Assembly (NCBI GenBank): GCA_039028635.1
Contig: JBCCHV010000006.1
Location: 79,771-143,770, forward strand
DNA from: Acidobacteriota bacterium
GTDB lineage: Bacteria > Acidobacteriota > Thermoanaerobaculia > Multivoradales > JBCCEF01
Reading direction: 5' to 3'
Length of the DNA: 64,000 bases
Each line of letters begins with the position of its first letter. Position 1 is the first letter of the stretch. The position numbers were made by a program, and so were the translations under genes. The notes under the pieces are model-generated. The model saw only the letters and a program-made list of their open reading frames with translations. It was not told the DNA's origin and did not search any database. Positions 28,942 through 37,828 of this stretch are shown piece by piece.

Positions 28942-29874
28942 TCAGGGAGCGGCGGGCTCCTCGGTCGCCCGGACGTAGATGGCGTCGAACATCACCCGCC
29001 AGGTCGCGCCGCCGTCCCGCGAGCGCTCGATGAAGTGGTGGACGGTGCCGTCGTCGCGCCGAGTCCAGGTGACCCGCGCCAGCTCGGTTTCGCCTCCTGG
29101 CGGGGTGTTGGCTCCCGTCATACGCATCACGCCGGGGGCCTCGAGACTGCCCTGGTAACGGGTCACCCCACCGCCACGATCGACCCAGTTCTGCTTCCAG
29201 GCACCCGACTCGGGATCGAAGTAATTGAGGCTCTCACCCTCGTATCCGGTGGAGTCGCGATAGCGCTCGCGCACCAAACAGCCGTTCATTTCCTTCGTGA
29301 TCCGATTCTCGGCCTGCTTCTGACCGGCGATCATCACGTCCCAAGTGCCGACCCAAAAGTCGAACTGGCTGTACTCCACCCGGTGGCGACACGGGTTGGC
29401 AGCGCGATCGGCGACCGCGAGGACGGCTTCGAAACCCTCCAAAGACCGCAGCTCGGCGAAGGCCGGGGACTGCCGGAGCTGGGCCGGGGGCAGCCCTGCG
29501 ACCGCCGCCTTCTCGAGCTGCTTCAGGGCTTCGGAGCCCTGCCCAGACGCCGCCAGCACAATCGCCAACCCGGCCAGCGCGGTGACGTTGCCAGCTTCGA
29601 GGGCGATCGCCCTCTCATAGGCCTGGCGGGCTTCGGTGGGCCGCTCGAGGCGGCGTTCGGCGAGCCCGAGGTAGGCCCAGTCCTGGGCCCCAGCAGCCTC
29701 GTCCGCCGCCAGCTTGCGCAGCGCTTCCGCCGCCTCCGGCCAGCGTCCCTCCTGCAAGTGTTCGAGGGCCTCGGCCCGCCAGGTGGTGGGCGAATCCGCC
29801 CGTGAAACGACCGTTGTACAGAGCGATACCGTCAAGACGATGGCGAGCGGAAACGAAAATCTGCGTTGCCCCAT
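28942..29874 (-). CDS. Secreted TPR plus DUF1579-like protein
   Basis: This 310-residue protein has a signal peptide (LAIVLTVSLCTTVVSRADS), three TPR-like units (DWAYLGLAERRLERPTEARQ is one), and from about residue 165 a beta-rich domain beginning FDFWVGTWDVMI with LVRERYRDSTGYEGESLNYF. This pattern is typical of DUF1579/YybH-neighbour lipocalin-like families. No enzymatic residues are evident. It is convergent with CHAT 3 and divergent from the DUF2071 gene. Confidence 0.72.
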   Translation of the reverse strand: MGQRRFSFPLAIVLTVSLCTTVVSRADSPTTWRAEALEHLQEGRWPEAAEALRKLAADEAAGAQDWAYLGLAERRLERPTEARQAYERAIALEAGNVTALAGLAIVLAASGQGSEALKQLEKAAVAGLPPAQLRQSPAFAELRSLEGFEAVLAVADRAANPCRHRVEYSQFDFWVGTWDVMIAGQKQAENRITKEMNGCLVRERYRDSTGYEGESLNYFDPESGAWKQNWVDRGGGVTRYQGSLEAPGVMRMTGANTPPGGETELARVTWTRRDDGTVHHFIERSRDGGATWRVMFDAIYVRATEEPAAP

Positions 29875-30028
29875 GGCGGCCTCCGAGAGATCACGAGCAA
29901 GGGCGCGGGTCTCGACCCACGGCGGTGGTTGCTATCACTCGATGGATACGAGCCGGAACGTCGAACCTCCCGGCGAATTCACTCCACGGCGCCGGCCGGT
30001 CGGCACGGGCTGCTAAGTTAGCGCCATC

Positions 30029-30754
30029 ATGACGCGACCATTTCTCACCGCCCGCTGGGAGGATTTGATCCTGCTAAACTGGGCCTGCCCTCAGAAGCTG
30101 CTGGAGCCGCTGGTCCCGGCCGGGACGGAGCTCGATCCCTGGCAGGGAGAGAACTTCGTCAGCCTGGTGGGTTTTCGCTTCCTGGACACACGGGTCAAGG
30201 GCTTCGCGATTCCATTCCATCGCCATTTCGACGAAGTCAATTTGCGCTTCTACGTGCGCCGCCAGGCGGAAGACGGCGAGCTGCGCCGAGCCGTTGTCTT
30301 CGTGCGCGAGCTGGTGCCCCGCCGCGCCATCGCGGCGATCGCCCGCTGGCTCTACAACGAGCCCTACAGCGCCGTCCCGATGTCGAGCCGAGGCGAGGTC
30401 GATCCGGAGAGCGGTGGCGAGCTGCGCTACCTGTGGAAGACCGACGGCACCTACTTCGGTCTCTCGGCCCGGGCCGAGGGACCGGCACGGCAGCTCGAGG
30501 CCGGCAGCGCCGCCGAGTTCATCACCGAGCACTACTGGGGATACACCCGGCAGCGGGACGGGGGAACCGCCGAGTACCAGGTCGAGCATCCCCCATGGCG
30601 AGTCTGGGAGGCCGCCGAGGCGAGCTTCGAGGGCGACGGCGCCACCCTCTACGGCAACGCCTTCGGCGAGCTCCTGGCCCAGCCACCGACGTCGGCCTTC
30701 GTCGCCATCGGTAGCGAAGTCGCGGTCTACCCCGGCCGACGCCTTCCTACATGA
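30029..30754 (+). CDS. DUF2071 (YqjF-like) protein
   Basis: This 241-residue protein begins TARWEDLILLNWACPQKLLE and contains FVSLVGFRFLDTRVKGFAIP and FDEVNLRFYVRR, the DUF2071 hallmarks. The family is soluble, possibly acetoacetate-decarboxylase-like in fold, with no firm function. The last eight bases overlap the end of the convergent FG-GAP gene. Confidence 0.85.
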   Translation: MTRPFLTARWEDLILLNWACPQKLLEPLVPAGTELDPWQGENFVSLVGFRFLDTRVKGFAIPFHRHFDEVNLRFYVRRQAEDGELRRAVVFVRELVPRRAIAAIARWLYNEPYSAVPMSSRGEVDPESGGELRYLWKTDGTYFGLSARAEGPARQLEAGSAAEFITEHYWGYTRQRDGGTAEYQVEHPPWRVWEAAEASFEGDGATLYGNAFGELLAQPPTSAFVAIGSEVAVYPGRRLPT

Positions 30755-32321
30755 CCGTCGCCGACCAGGCGGCGGTATCTCCACTCTCGAAGCCGTCGGC
30801 GAAGTCGGTGCTGCGGAAGATCACCTGTACCAAGCCGGCACCGGCCTGCCCTGAAATGTTGGCCCCGGGGACACCGATCACGAGGTCGTCGCCGCCATCA
30901 CCATCCATGTCTCCCACCGCCAAGGCGGCGCCGAAGCGGTCGCCATCGGCGCTGCCGAAGCCGATGCCGGGGCTGCTCAGGGACCAGACCTGATCGTCGA
31001 CCGTGGTCAGGCCATCGGCACTGCCGGCGAAGACCTGCACGATGCCGGTATCGAGCAAGGGATCCGGCGCGTCGTCGTCGAGGTTCTCGAGAGGCACCCC
31101 GACGGCGGCATCGTCGAAGCCGTCGCCATTGAAGTCGCCACAGGCCACCGCCAGGGCGAAGCGGTCGAAGGGCTCGGCGGTCTCGAGAGCACCGGGAGTG
31201 CTCTGGTTGAGGTTCTGAATTCCTCCCGACTGCTCGTCGAAGACCAACAGGGCACCGGTATCTTCATCGCCCCGATCGGGAGCGCCGGCGAGAATGTCGG
31301 AGACGTCGTCGGCGTCGACATCGCAAGCCGTCAGCGCTGCTCCGACGGCGGAGTCGGCCTCGCTGGTGCCGAAACCCGAGACGAAGGCGAAGCTCCGCCC
31401 CGGAAAGGAGAAGGCGATACGCACGATTCCGGTGTCGATACTTCCCGAAGTGCTGTCATCGCCGGGCACCCCCACCATCAGATCGTCGACGCCGTCGCCG
31501 CTGCGCTCGCCGACGGCGAGGGCGGCCCCGAAACGGTCGCCGACCTGCGGATCGTTGGTCAACAGGACATCGTCGACGGCGGCGATACCACCGGCGCTGC
31601 CAAAGAGCACCGCCACGGCCCCGGCATCGAGGGTGAAGACGACGTCCTCGCCGGGGACTCCGATCACCAGATCATCGTAGGCGTCGTCGTCGAAGTTGCC
31701 CACCGCCAAGGCCGAGCCAAAGCCGTCGTCGCGCTCGGCGAGGTCTTCGATGCCGGTGCTGTTCTGCTGCCAAACCTGATCCCCGTTGGTGCTCAAGCCG
31801 CCGGCACCGCCGTAGAGAACGTGTACCGCCCCGGCGCCGTCGGCGGCACCGAAGGTCTCGCCGGGAACGCCGATGGCGAGGTCAGTGTAGACATCACCAT
31901 TGAAGTTGCCGGCGGCGAGGGCCTCACCGAAGCGGTCGCCGGTTTCGGCGTCGTCGAGCAACCCACTCAAGCCCTGGTCGAACACCGCGCTGTCGCCGGA
32001 GCCGAGACCGTCGGCCGAACCGTAGCGGACGAAGACGGTTCCCGCCTCGACCGCCGAGCCGACCTGCTCACCCGGGGCTCCGATGGCGACATCGAGGCGA
32101 CCATCGCCGTCGAAATCGCCCACGGCGAGAGCGCCGCCGAAGCCATCGCCGGCCTCGGCGGCGCCTCCGAGGTCGTTCTGGAAGAGGCGGAGATTGCCGT
32201 CCGCGGCGAGCTGGCCGGCAGCCGGTGAGGCCGCGAGACAGAGGCCCAGGAGGACGCTGCCGAGGCCAAGGATTGGTCGATATCGAACGGCCGGTTTGAT
32301 CGCGAAGTCACTCGTCAACAT
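30747..32321 (-). CDS. Secreted FG-GAP (integrin-type) repeat protein with DGFESGD tail
   Basis: The ATG at 32321 gives 524 residues with a signal peptide (LGLCLAASPAAGQ). About seven repeats of FG-GAP type follow, each with GDxFGxALAxGdFnGDgxdDlxiGvPg; one is FGGALAVGDFDGDGRLDVAI. The Asp-rich loops should bind calcium, and the whole probably folds as a seven-bladed propeller. The C-terminus is FADGFESGDTAAWSATVM, a tail shared with four other proteins in this window. The frame is open upstream of 32321, but that part lies over CHAT 4 and is not coding. It is likely an extracellular or surface protein. Confidence 0.85.
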   Translation of the reverse strand: MLTSDFAIKPAVRYRPILGLGSVLLGLCLAASPAAGQLAADGNLRLFQNDLGGAAEAGDGFGGALAVGDFDGDGRLDVAIGAPGEQVGSAVEAGTVFVRYGSADGLGSGDSAVFDQGLSGLLDDAETGDRFGEALAAGNFNGDVYTDLAIGVPGETFGAADGAGAVHVLYGGAGGLSTNGDQVWQQNSTGIEDLAERDDGFGSALAVGNFDDDAYDDLVIGVPGEDVVFTLDAGAVAVLFGSAGGIAAVDDVLLTNDPQVGDRFGAALAVGERSGDGVDDLMVGVPGDDSTSGSIDTGIVRIAFSFPGRSFAFVSGFGTSEADSAVGAALTACDVDADDVSDILAGAPDRGDEDTGALLVFDEQSGGIQNLNQSTPGALETAEPFDRFALAVACGDFNGDGFDDAAVGVPLENLDDDAPDPLLDTGIVQVFAGSADGLTTVDDQVWSLSSPGIGFGSADGDRFGAALAVGDMDGDGGDDLVIGVPGANISGQAGAGLVQVIFRSTDFADGFESGDTAAWSATVM

Positions 32322-32418
32322 GGTTTTCCCCTGGTCGCGGCCGGAGTGCCGAAGAGCTGGTACTCCTCGGCCTTGTATAGACTGATCGGGAAGGCTCACT
32401 CGGGAGCCTTCTCGAGCC

Positions 32419-35400
32419 ATGTCGAAGCTGCTCTCGAAATCGTTACTCGCCGCCTGGCTGCTGGCCGGATCGGGATCCGCCGCCTGCCTCGGCCAGGCCC
32501 TCGAGGTTCTCGCCGTCACCCCCGGCAAGGCGGCCGAGCACGCCGGCCTCAAAAGCGGCGACCGATTGCTCGCCTGGGAGCGCCGACATCAGGGCGAGAC
32601 GGTCGCCGATGGCCGCCTCGACTCGCTGTTCGATCTCTGGCAGGTGGAAACGGAAGAAGCGCCGCGCGGCGGCTTGCGGCTAGAGGTGGTCACGCCGGGA
32701 AAGGAACCCCGTTGGTGCGTGCCGCCGCCTCGCCCCTGGGGGCTGACGGTCCGTCTGATCGACCCCGAGACGGCGCTTCCATCCAGCCGCTGGGTCCTGG
32801 CGGCCCACGGACAAGAGAAGGAGGCAGCGGATCGCCTGTGGCTGCGCGCTCTCGAAGCCGCATCGGATCTTCCGGCTGCCGATCGCGCCCATCTCGCTTC
32901 CCGCTTCGCTCGGCGTCTGCTCACGCAAGATCGCTTTCCAGAAGCCTTGGCGCAGCACGAGGCCGCCCTCCGCCTGCGCCGCTCCCTCGATCCCGCCAGC
33001 CTGGCGACCGCGGCGAGCCTCGACGACACCGGAATCGCCGCCTGGTACCTGGGCGACGAACCGCGGGTTCGTCGCCTCTGGCAGGAAGCCCTCGAGATTC
33101 GCCAGCAATCCGTACCGGATTCCCTGCTGGTCGCCAAGAGCCTCAACAACATTGCTCTCCTCGAGCCTTTCGAGAAGCGCATCGAGCTCAGCCGCCGGGC
33201 TCTCGAGATTCGCCGCCGTCTCGATCCCGAGAGCTCCGAGATGGCCAACCAGCTCACCAACCTCGGAGTGGCTTACCAAAAGCACGGCGACCTCGACCAG
33301 GCCGAAAACTTGATGCGCCAAGCCGAGGCCCTGCTGGCGCGGATCGCGCCGCAGGACCGACGCCGTGGTGTTGTGCTGATGGCCTTGCCCGGGGTGCACC
33401 GATTACGCGGCGAGCTGGCGCAGGCGGAGGTCGAAGTCCGCAGGGCCATCACCTTTTTCGAAGCCAACGCACCGCGCAGCTTCGATCTCGCCGCCGCCTG
33501 GATGGTTCTCGGGGGTCTGCTGGTCGACACCCATCAGGCCGAGACCGCCGAGGTCTATCTTCATCAGGCGCTCGACCTCTTCCGCGAGCTGGCGCCCGAG
33601 AACCACCGCATCCTGCCGGTCCTGCTCAACCTCGGCCTCGCCGCCAAGCAGCGCGGCGAAGCGTCCGTCGCCCGCCGCCACTATCTCGCTGCGGTCGCCC
33701 ATGGCCGCGAACACCTGAGCCCCGACAGCGAAACCCGAATCGATGTCGGCATCGCCCTCAACAATCTCGGATCGCTGGCCCAGTCCCAAGGCGACGACAA
33801 GCAGGCCGAGGACTTCTATCGCCAGGCCATCGAGGTCTTGAAGCCGTTGGCCTCCGGCGCCTTCGAGCTGGCTCGCAGTCGCATGAATCTGGGGCGCTGC
33901 TTGGTGCGACGCGGCGCCACTAACGACGCCGGGCAACTGCTGACGGCGGCCCTCGCAGTCCAGGCGGCGCGCTCACCGGGCAGCGTCGAGCAGGCGATGT
34001 CGCTGGCCGGCCTGGCCCGGCTGGCGGAGCTCAGAGCCGACCCGGCAGCCGCCGCTGAGCTGTACAGCGAGAGCCTGGAGGCCCTCGAAGCGGACCGTTT
34101 CCTCCAGACCGGCGGCGACCTGGCCCGGGCCCGCGGCCGGGCCCAGGTCGCTCACCTGCTCTATGACCACATCGAATTCCTGCTCTCCCAGGGAGATCGC
34201 GAAACCGCCTTCGCCGTCTCGGAACGCTTGCGCGCCCGCTCCTTCCGCGACCTCTTGAATCAACGCAACCTTCGCCCCCCGGAACGTCTGACGTCTGCGG
34301 AGCAAACCCAGCTCCGCCGCCTGCGCTTGCAACACGATCGGTTGCTCGAAGCCCTCGCCGCCGAGACCGACGCCGATCGCCTGGCAAGCCTGCGGCGCGA
34401 CCTCGAAGCCCAACGCGAAGCTCAGCGAAAGATCCTCGCCGACAGCGCCGAGCCGGTACCCGCCCGGCGCCGGCCGACCGCCATCCCGCGGCCGCAGCGG
34501 GGCGAAGTCGTGCTGTCGTATCTCCTCGGGGAGCGATCGTGCTGGCTGCTGGTGGCCACCGAAGACGGCGTCGAAGCGCACCGGCTGGCGATCGATCAGG
34601 GCTCCCTGGAGGAACGGGTCGAGAGCTTCCGCCAGGCCATCGAGCGCCGCGAGCACCTCGGTCGGGCGCGCTTCCGGCGCCTCGCCGAGGATCTCGGAGA
34701 GGTCCTGCTGGCTCCCGCCCAGGATGCCCTCGAAGGCGCCCAGCGGGTGGTCGTTCTGCCGGACGGAAGTTTGCACCGTCTGCCCTTCGCGGCCCTCGCC
34801 GCGCCGTCCGATCGGCAGCGCTACTGGATCGAGACCACCACCCTGAGCATCGCTCCCTCCTTCATCGCTCTGCGCGATCTGCGCCAACGGCAGCGCGACC
34901 TCGAAACCGCCGCTGGAGTCACCGCCTTCGGCGTCTCCAACCCTCAAGTGACGATGGCGGCGACGGAGCGCTCCTCCGGCGGCCTCGCCCTGCCCGCCGC
35001 CCGCGACGAAGCGCGAGAGATCGCGGCCCTCTTCGCCCCCCACGGCGCGAGTTTTCTCGATGACCAAGCCACCGAAGAGCGCTTCCGCTCCCTCGGCGCC
35101 AGCGCCCGCATCATCCACTTCGCTAGCCACGCCTGGTTCGACGAAGACTCACCGCTCGATTCCGGCCTCGCCTTCGCCCGCCCGGCCAAGCTTTCGGAAG
35201 GGCGGCAGAACGGCCTGCTGCAAACCTGGGAGATCCTCGAGCAGGTCGAGGTGGTCGCCGATCTGGTCACCCTCTCGGGCTGCCAGACGGGCCTCGGCCA
35301 GGCCTTTGCCGGCGAGGGCCTACTCGGCCTGACGCGCGCCCTCCAGCTCGCCGGGGCGCGCTCCGTGGTGGCCTCGACCTGGCGCGTCAACGACGCTTCG

Positions 35401-35589
35401 ACCCGCACCCTGATGGTGCGTTTCTACGGCCGCGTCAAGGCCGGCGAGAGTTTCGCCGAGGCACTGCGGGCCTCGCAGCGGGAGTTGATCCAACATCGCC
35501 ACGGCGACAGCGATCTCTCTCCACCCTTCCACTGGGCCGGGTTCCAGCTCTTTGGAGACGGCAGCGCGCGATGGACGACCGCTCCCTAG
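32419..35589 (+). CDS. Secreted PDZ-TPR-CHAT protein (CHAT 4)
   Basis: This 1056-residue protein has a signal peptide (LLAAWLLAGSGSAACLGQA), then a PDZ-like domain at about residues 28-110 (PGKAAEHAGLKSGDRLLAWE). A TPR array (NNIALLEPFEKR, NQLTNLGVAYQKHGDLDQAE) and a CHAT domain with His904 in HFASHA and Cys955 in VTLSGCQTGLG follow. The PDZ domain is an unusual input module for CHAT proteins. The gene overlaps the ECF sigma gene by 19 bp, making an operon CHAT 4, sigma, anti-sigma. This implies a link between an extracytoplasmic protease-like protein and transcription. Confidence 0.9.
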   Translation: MSKLLSKSLLAAWLLAGSGSAACLGQALEVLAVTPGKAAEHAGLKSGDRLLAWERRHQGETVADGRLDSLFDLWQVETEEAPRGGLRLEVVTPGKEPRWCVPPPRPWGLTVRLIDPETALPSSRWVLAAHGQEKEAADRLWLRALEAASDLPAADRAHLASRFARRLLTQDRFPEALAQHEAALRLRRSLDPASLATAASLDDTGIAAWYLGDEPRVRRLWQEALEIRQQSVPDSLLVAKSLNNIALLEPFEKRIELSRRALEIRRRLDPESSEMANQLTNLGVAYQKHGDLDQAENLMRQAEALLARIAPQDRRRGVVLMALPGVHRLRGELAQAEVEVRRAITFFEANAPRSFDLAAAWMVLGGLLVDTHQAETAEVYLHQALDLFRELAPENHRILPVLLNLGLAAKQRGEASVARRHYLAAVAHGREHLSPDSETRIDVGIALNNLGSLAQSQGDDKQAEDFYRQAIEVLKPLASGAFELARSRMNLGRCLVRRGATNDAGQLLTAALAVQAARSPGSVEQAMSLAGLARLAELRADPAAAAELYSESLEALEADRFLQTGGDLARARGRAQVAHLLYDHIEFLLSQGDRETAFAVSERLRARSFRDLLNQRNLRPPERLTSAEQTQLRRLRLQHDRLLEALAAETDADRLASLRRDLEAQREAQRKILADSAEPVPARRRPTAIPRPQRGEVVLSYLLGERSCWLLVATEDGVEAHRLAIDQGSLEERVESFRQAIERREHLGRARFRRLAEDLGEVLLAPAQDALEGAQRVVVLPDGSLHRLPFAALAAPSDRQRYWIETTTLSIAPSFIALRDLRQRQRDLETAAGVTAFGVSNPQVTMAATERSSGGLALPAARDEAREIAALFAPHGASFLDDQATEERFRSLGASARIIHFASHAWFDEDSPLDSGLAFARPAKLSEGRQNGLLQTWEILEQVEVVADLVTLSGCQTGLGQAFAGEGLLGLTRALQLAGARSVVASTWRVNDASTRTLMVRFYGRVKAGESFAEALRASQRELIQHRHGDSDLSPPFHWAGFQLFGDGSARWTTAP

Positions 35590-36212
35590 TCGCCGCCTAT
35601 CTCGACGGCGCGACGCCGGCCGTGAGCCGGGTCACGACCTGGATCGAGCGCGCCATCGGCCGCTTTCGCCGCCCCCTGGGCAGCGACTGGGAAGACGCCG
35701 TGCAGGACATCCAGGTCGAGCTGCTGCGCTCCCTGGCGGCGGACCGCTTCGCCGGCACCGGCCCCCTCGAGGCCTTCGTCTCGCGCACGGCGCGCTACCG
35801 CGTGATCGATCGCCTGCGCCGCGGCTCGCTGATTCGCTGGGTGGATGTCGAAGCGGTAACGCCCTTCCTCGAGGATCGCAGCGCCCTCGACACGCTGCGC
35901 CAAGGAGAAACCCTGTCGGGTCTGCTCCGCCTCTACGCCACCATGCCCGAGACCTGCCGCCAGCTGTGGCGCATGATCGTGGCGGGTTACAGCTATCGCG
36001 AGATGAGCTTCGCCCTCGACGTCGCCGAGGGGACCCTGCGCGTGCGGGTCAAGCGCTGCCGAGACAAGGCCCTGGCGAGTCGCGAACCAAAAGCCCAGAG
36101 GCTTCCGGACCAGAGCAACAGAAGTCACGAAGTAACGTCTGCGCGCGAACCATCGTCAGAGGACTCGAAGCGGACGAACCGCCCGCCGCGGAAGAGAGAG
36201 GAAGCCCCGTGA
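35571..36212 (+). CDS. ECF-type RNA polymerase sigma factor
   Basis: The 213-residue product shows sigma70 region 2 (DWEDAVQDIQVELLRSL, then FVSRTARYRVIDRLRRG) and region 4 (LYATMPETCRQLWRMIVAGY, SYREMSFALDVAEGTLRVRV). It carries a long basic, disordered C-terminus. It overlaps the CHAT 4 end by 19 bp and the anti-sigma start by one base. Regulation is probably by the anti-sigma factor encoded next. Confidence 0.88.
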   Translation: MDDRSLVAAYLDGATPAVSRVTTWIERAIGRFRRPLGSDWEDAVQDIQVELLRSLAADRFAGTGPLEAFVSRTARYRVIDRLRRGSLIRWVDVEAVTPFLEDRSALDTLRQGETLSGLLRLYATMPETCRQLWRMIVAGYSYREMSFALDVAEGTLRVRVKRCRDKALASREPKAQRLPDQSNRSHEVTSAREPSSEDSKRTNRPPRKREEAP

Positions 36213-37030
36213 TGAGCTGCGCCGACATCGAACAGCGACTGCCCTGGTTCGCCAACGGCCGCCTGGCGACGGATGAGCGGCAGCAGGTCGCCGACCACCT
36301 CGAGAGCTGCGCCCGTTGCCGCCAGGCCCTCACCGACACGCTGACCGTCGGGAAGGCCGCCCAGCAGCACCTGGCAATCGATCTGCTGCTCGATCTCGCC
36401 GACGGCGAGGAGCTGTCGCCGGCAGACCGCGAAGCCGCCGACCTCCACCTGGCGATCTGTCCGCGGTGCCGCGACGAGCTCTCCCGGGCTCGGCCGAAGC
36501 ACGAGGCAGAGACGCAGGAAGCAGGGACCCAGGAGGCAGGGACCCAGGAGGCAGGGACCCAGGAGGCAGGAACACTGGCCTGGCGCGGTCGTCACCGGAG
36601 TCAGCCGGCGGCCTTTTGGCCGGCGATCGCCGCGGTGCTTCTGCTGACCACCGCCGCCAGCCTGTTCTGGGCTTTCCAACGCCCGCCGACGGCGCTGCCT
36701 CAGAGTCTGGTGATCAACCCGCCGATCCTCGAGCTGGTCGCAGAAAGTCCCCTCCGGGGCTCCCGAGAGGCGACCTCGCTACGCCTCACCGACGCCCCGT
36801 CGAGCGTCGCTCTGCTGCTGATTTCCGACCAGCGTTCCGCCGCCGCGGGCCTGCGGGTCGAGGTCGTCGCCCCGGACGGCGAGGTGATCTGGTCACGGAC
36901 CGGTCTTCGACGCAGCAACGAAGGTCTCTATTCGCTGCTCCTGCCGGGCGACGCCCTCGCCGCCGGCCGACACCAGATCGTGATCCACGCCGAGCCCGTC
37001 GAGCGTTTCCTCCTCGACGTCGCGCCCTGA
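36212..37030 (+). CDS. Membrane anti-sigma factor with two zinc-finger motifs and QEAGT repeats
   Basis: This 272-residue protein starts at an ATG overlapping the sigma stop (GTG at 36209 is an alternative). Two zinc-finger-like motifs are in the cytosolic part: DHLESCARCRQ and LHLAICPRCRDEL. A linker of four QEAGT repeats starts at residue 102, then a membrane helix (FWPAIAAVLLLTTAASLFW) near residues 133-152, then a ~120-residue extracytoplasmic domain. This is the standard layout of a sigma-binding anti-sigma factor. The pairing with the adjacent ECF sigma is expected; the duplicated zinc finger is less common. Cleavage in the linker or beyond the membrane would release sigma. Confidence 0.82.
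   Translation: MSCADIEQRLPWFANGRLATDERQQVADHLESCARCRQALTDTLTVGKAAQQHLAIDLLLDLADGEELSPADREAADLHLAICPRCRDELSRARPKHEAETQEAGTQEAGTQEAGTQEAGTLAWRGRHRSQPAAFWPAIAAVLLLTTAASLFWAFQRPPTALPQSLVINPPILELVAESPLRGSREATSLRLTDAPSSVALLLISDQRSAAAGLRVEVVAPDGEVIWSRTGLRRSNEGLYSLLLPGDALAAGRHQIVIHAEPVERFLLDVAP
36515..36574 (+). repeat. Four 15-bp tandem repeats in the anti-sigma gene
   Basis: Units of CAGGAGGCAGGGACC (first and last slightly different) begin at 36515, 36530, 36545 and 36560. Each encodes QEAGT, so gain or loss of a unit keeps the frame. The repeat lies in the linker between the zinc-finger part and the membrane helix. Confidence 0.9.
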
Positions 37031-37108
37031 CGTCGAGCGTGCGCCTCGCCGCGACGCGATCCGGGCACAGGGCGGCGCGATCCGGTCACCGCGATCAGGG
37101 AAACCCCT

Positions 37109-37687
37109 TCAGGGCGACCCGAGCTCGACGGCCAGCCAGGCGCGTCCCTGGGCCCAATCGCGGCGAACCGTTCGGACATCGACGTCGAGCAAGCGCGCCG
37201 TCTCCTCCTCGGTCAGGCCACCGAAAAAGCGGTACTCCACCACCTGCTTGGCCCGTTCCTTGACCCGACCGAGCTTCTCGAGGCCCTGATCGAGGGCGAT
37301 CATCATCTCGGCTTGCTGCTCGATGCGAAGCTGCTCCGGATCGAGGGAGGCGCGCTGCGCCCCACCGCCGCGCTTGGCGCGCAGGCGGCGCTTGGCTTCG
37401 TCGAGCAAGATCTGGCGCATCGCCTTGGCGGCCACCGCATAGAAGTGCTGGCGGTGGTTGTAGACGTGGCGCTCGCGGCGCGCGAAGCGCAGATAGGCTT
37501 CGTGGAGAAGGCCCGTGGTGTCGAGGGTGGCACCGCGCCGGCGTTGGCCGCGGGCGATTCGGCGCAGCTCGCCATAGACCAGCGGGAAGAGCTCGTCGAG
37601 GACCCCCGCCTCCCCCGCCGCCATGCGCTGCAGAAGAACCGTGACAGCGCCTTCTCGTCCCGCGTCGGGAGCCGCATCGCCGGCCAT
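37109..37687 (-). CDS. Sigma70_ECF family sigma factor
   Basis: The ATG at 37687 is preceded by GAGGAGGACC and gives 192 residues. Region 2 carries VYGELRRIARGQRR and YAVAAKAMRQILLDEAKRR, and region 4 carries YRFFGGLTEEETARLLDV then VRTVRRDWAQGRAWL. This is the acidobacterial/planctomycete ECF subfamily often paired with TPR-containing Ser/Thr kinases. Here such a kinase is divergently encoded 141 bp away. Phosphorylation control is plausible but not shown by sequence. Confidence 0.88.
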   Translation of the reverse strand: MAGDAAPDAGREGAVTVLLQRMAAGEAGVLDELFPLVYGELRRIARGQRRRGATLDTTGLLHEAYLRFARRERHVYNHRQHFYAVAAKAMRQILLDEAKRRLRAKRGGGAQRASLDPEQLRIEQQAEMMIALDQGLEKLGRVKERAKQVVEYRFFGGLTEEETARLLDVDVRTVRRDWAQGRAWLAVELGSP

Positions 37688-37828
37688 CGGTCCTCCTCGG
37701 AATATGAGCATCGATGATTCGAAATGTGGCTCCTATACTAGCAGTGCCAAGGCCCGCACCAAGGGCCCTGGGAAAGTCTTGGTCATGCCGCGATCCACCT
37801 GCCACCACGTACCGCGACCCACACCATC

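Noticed and set aside
36515..36574. Possible CRISPR-like array
   Set aside because: The 15-bp units are directly adjacent with no spacers and encode in-frame QEAGT; it is a coding tandem repeat.
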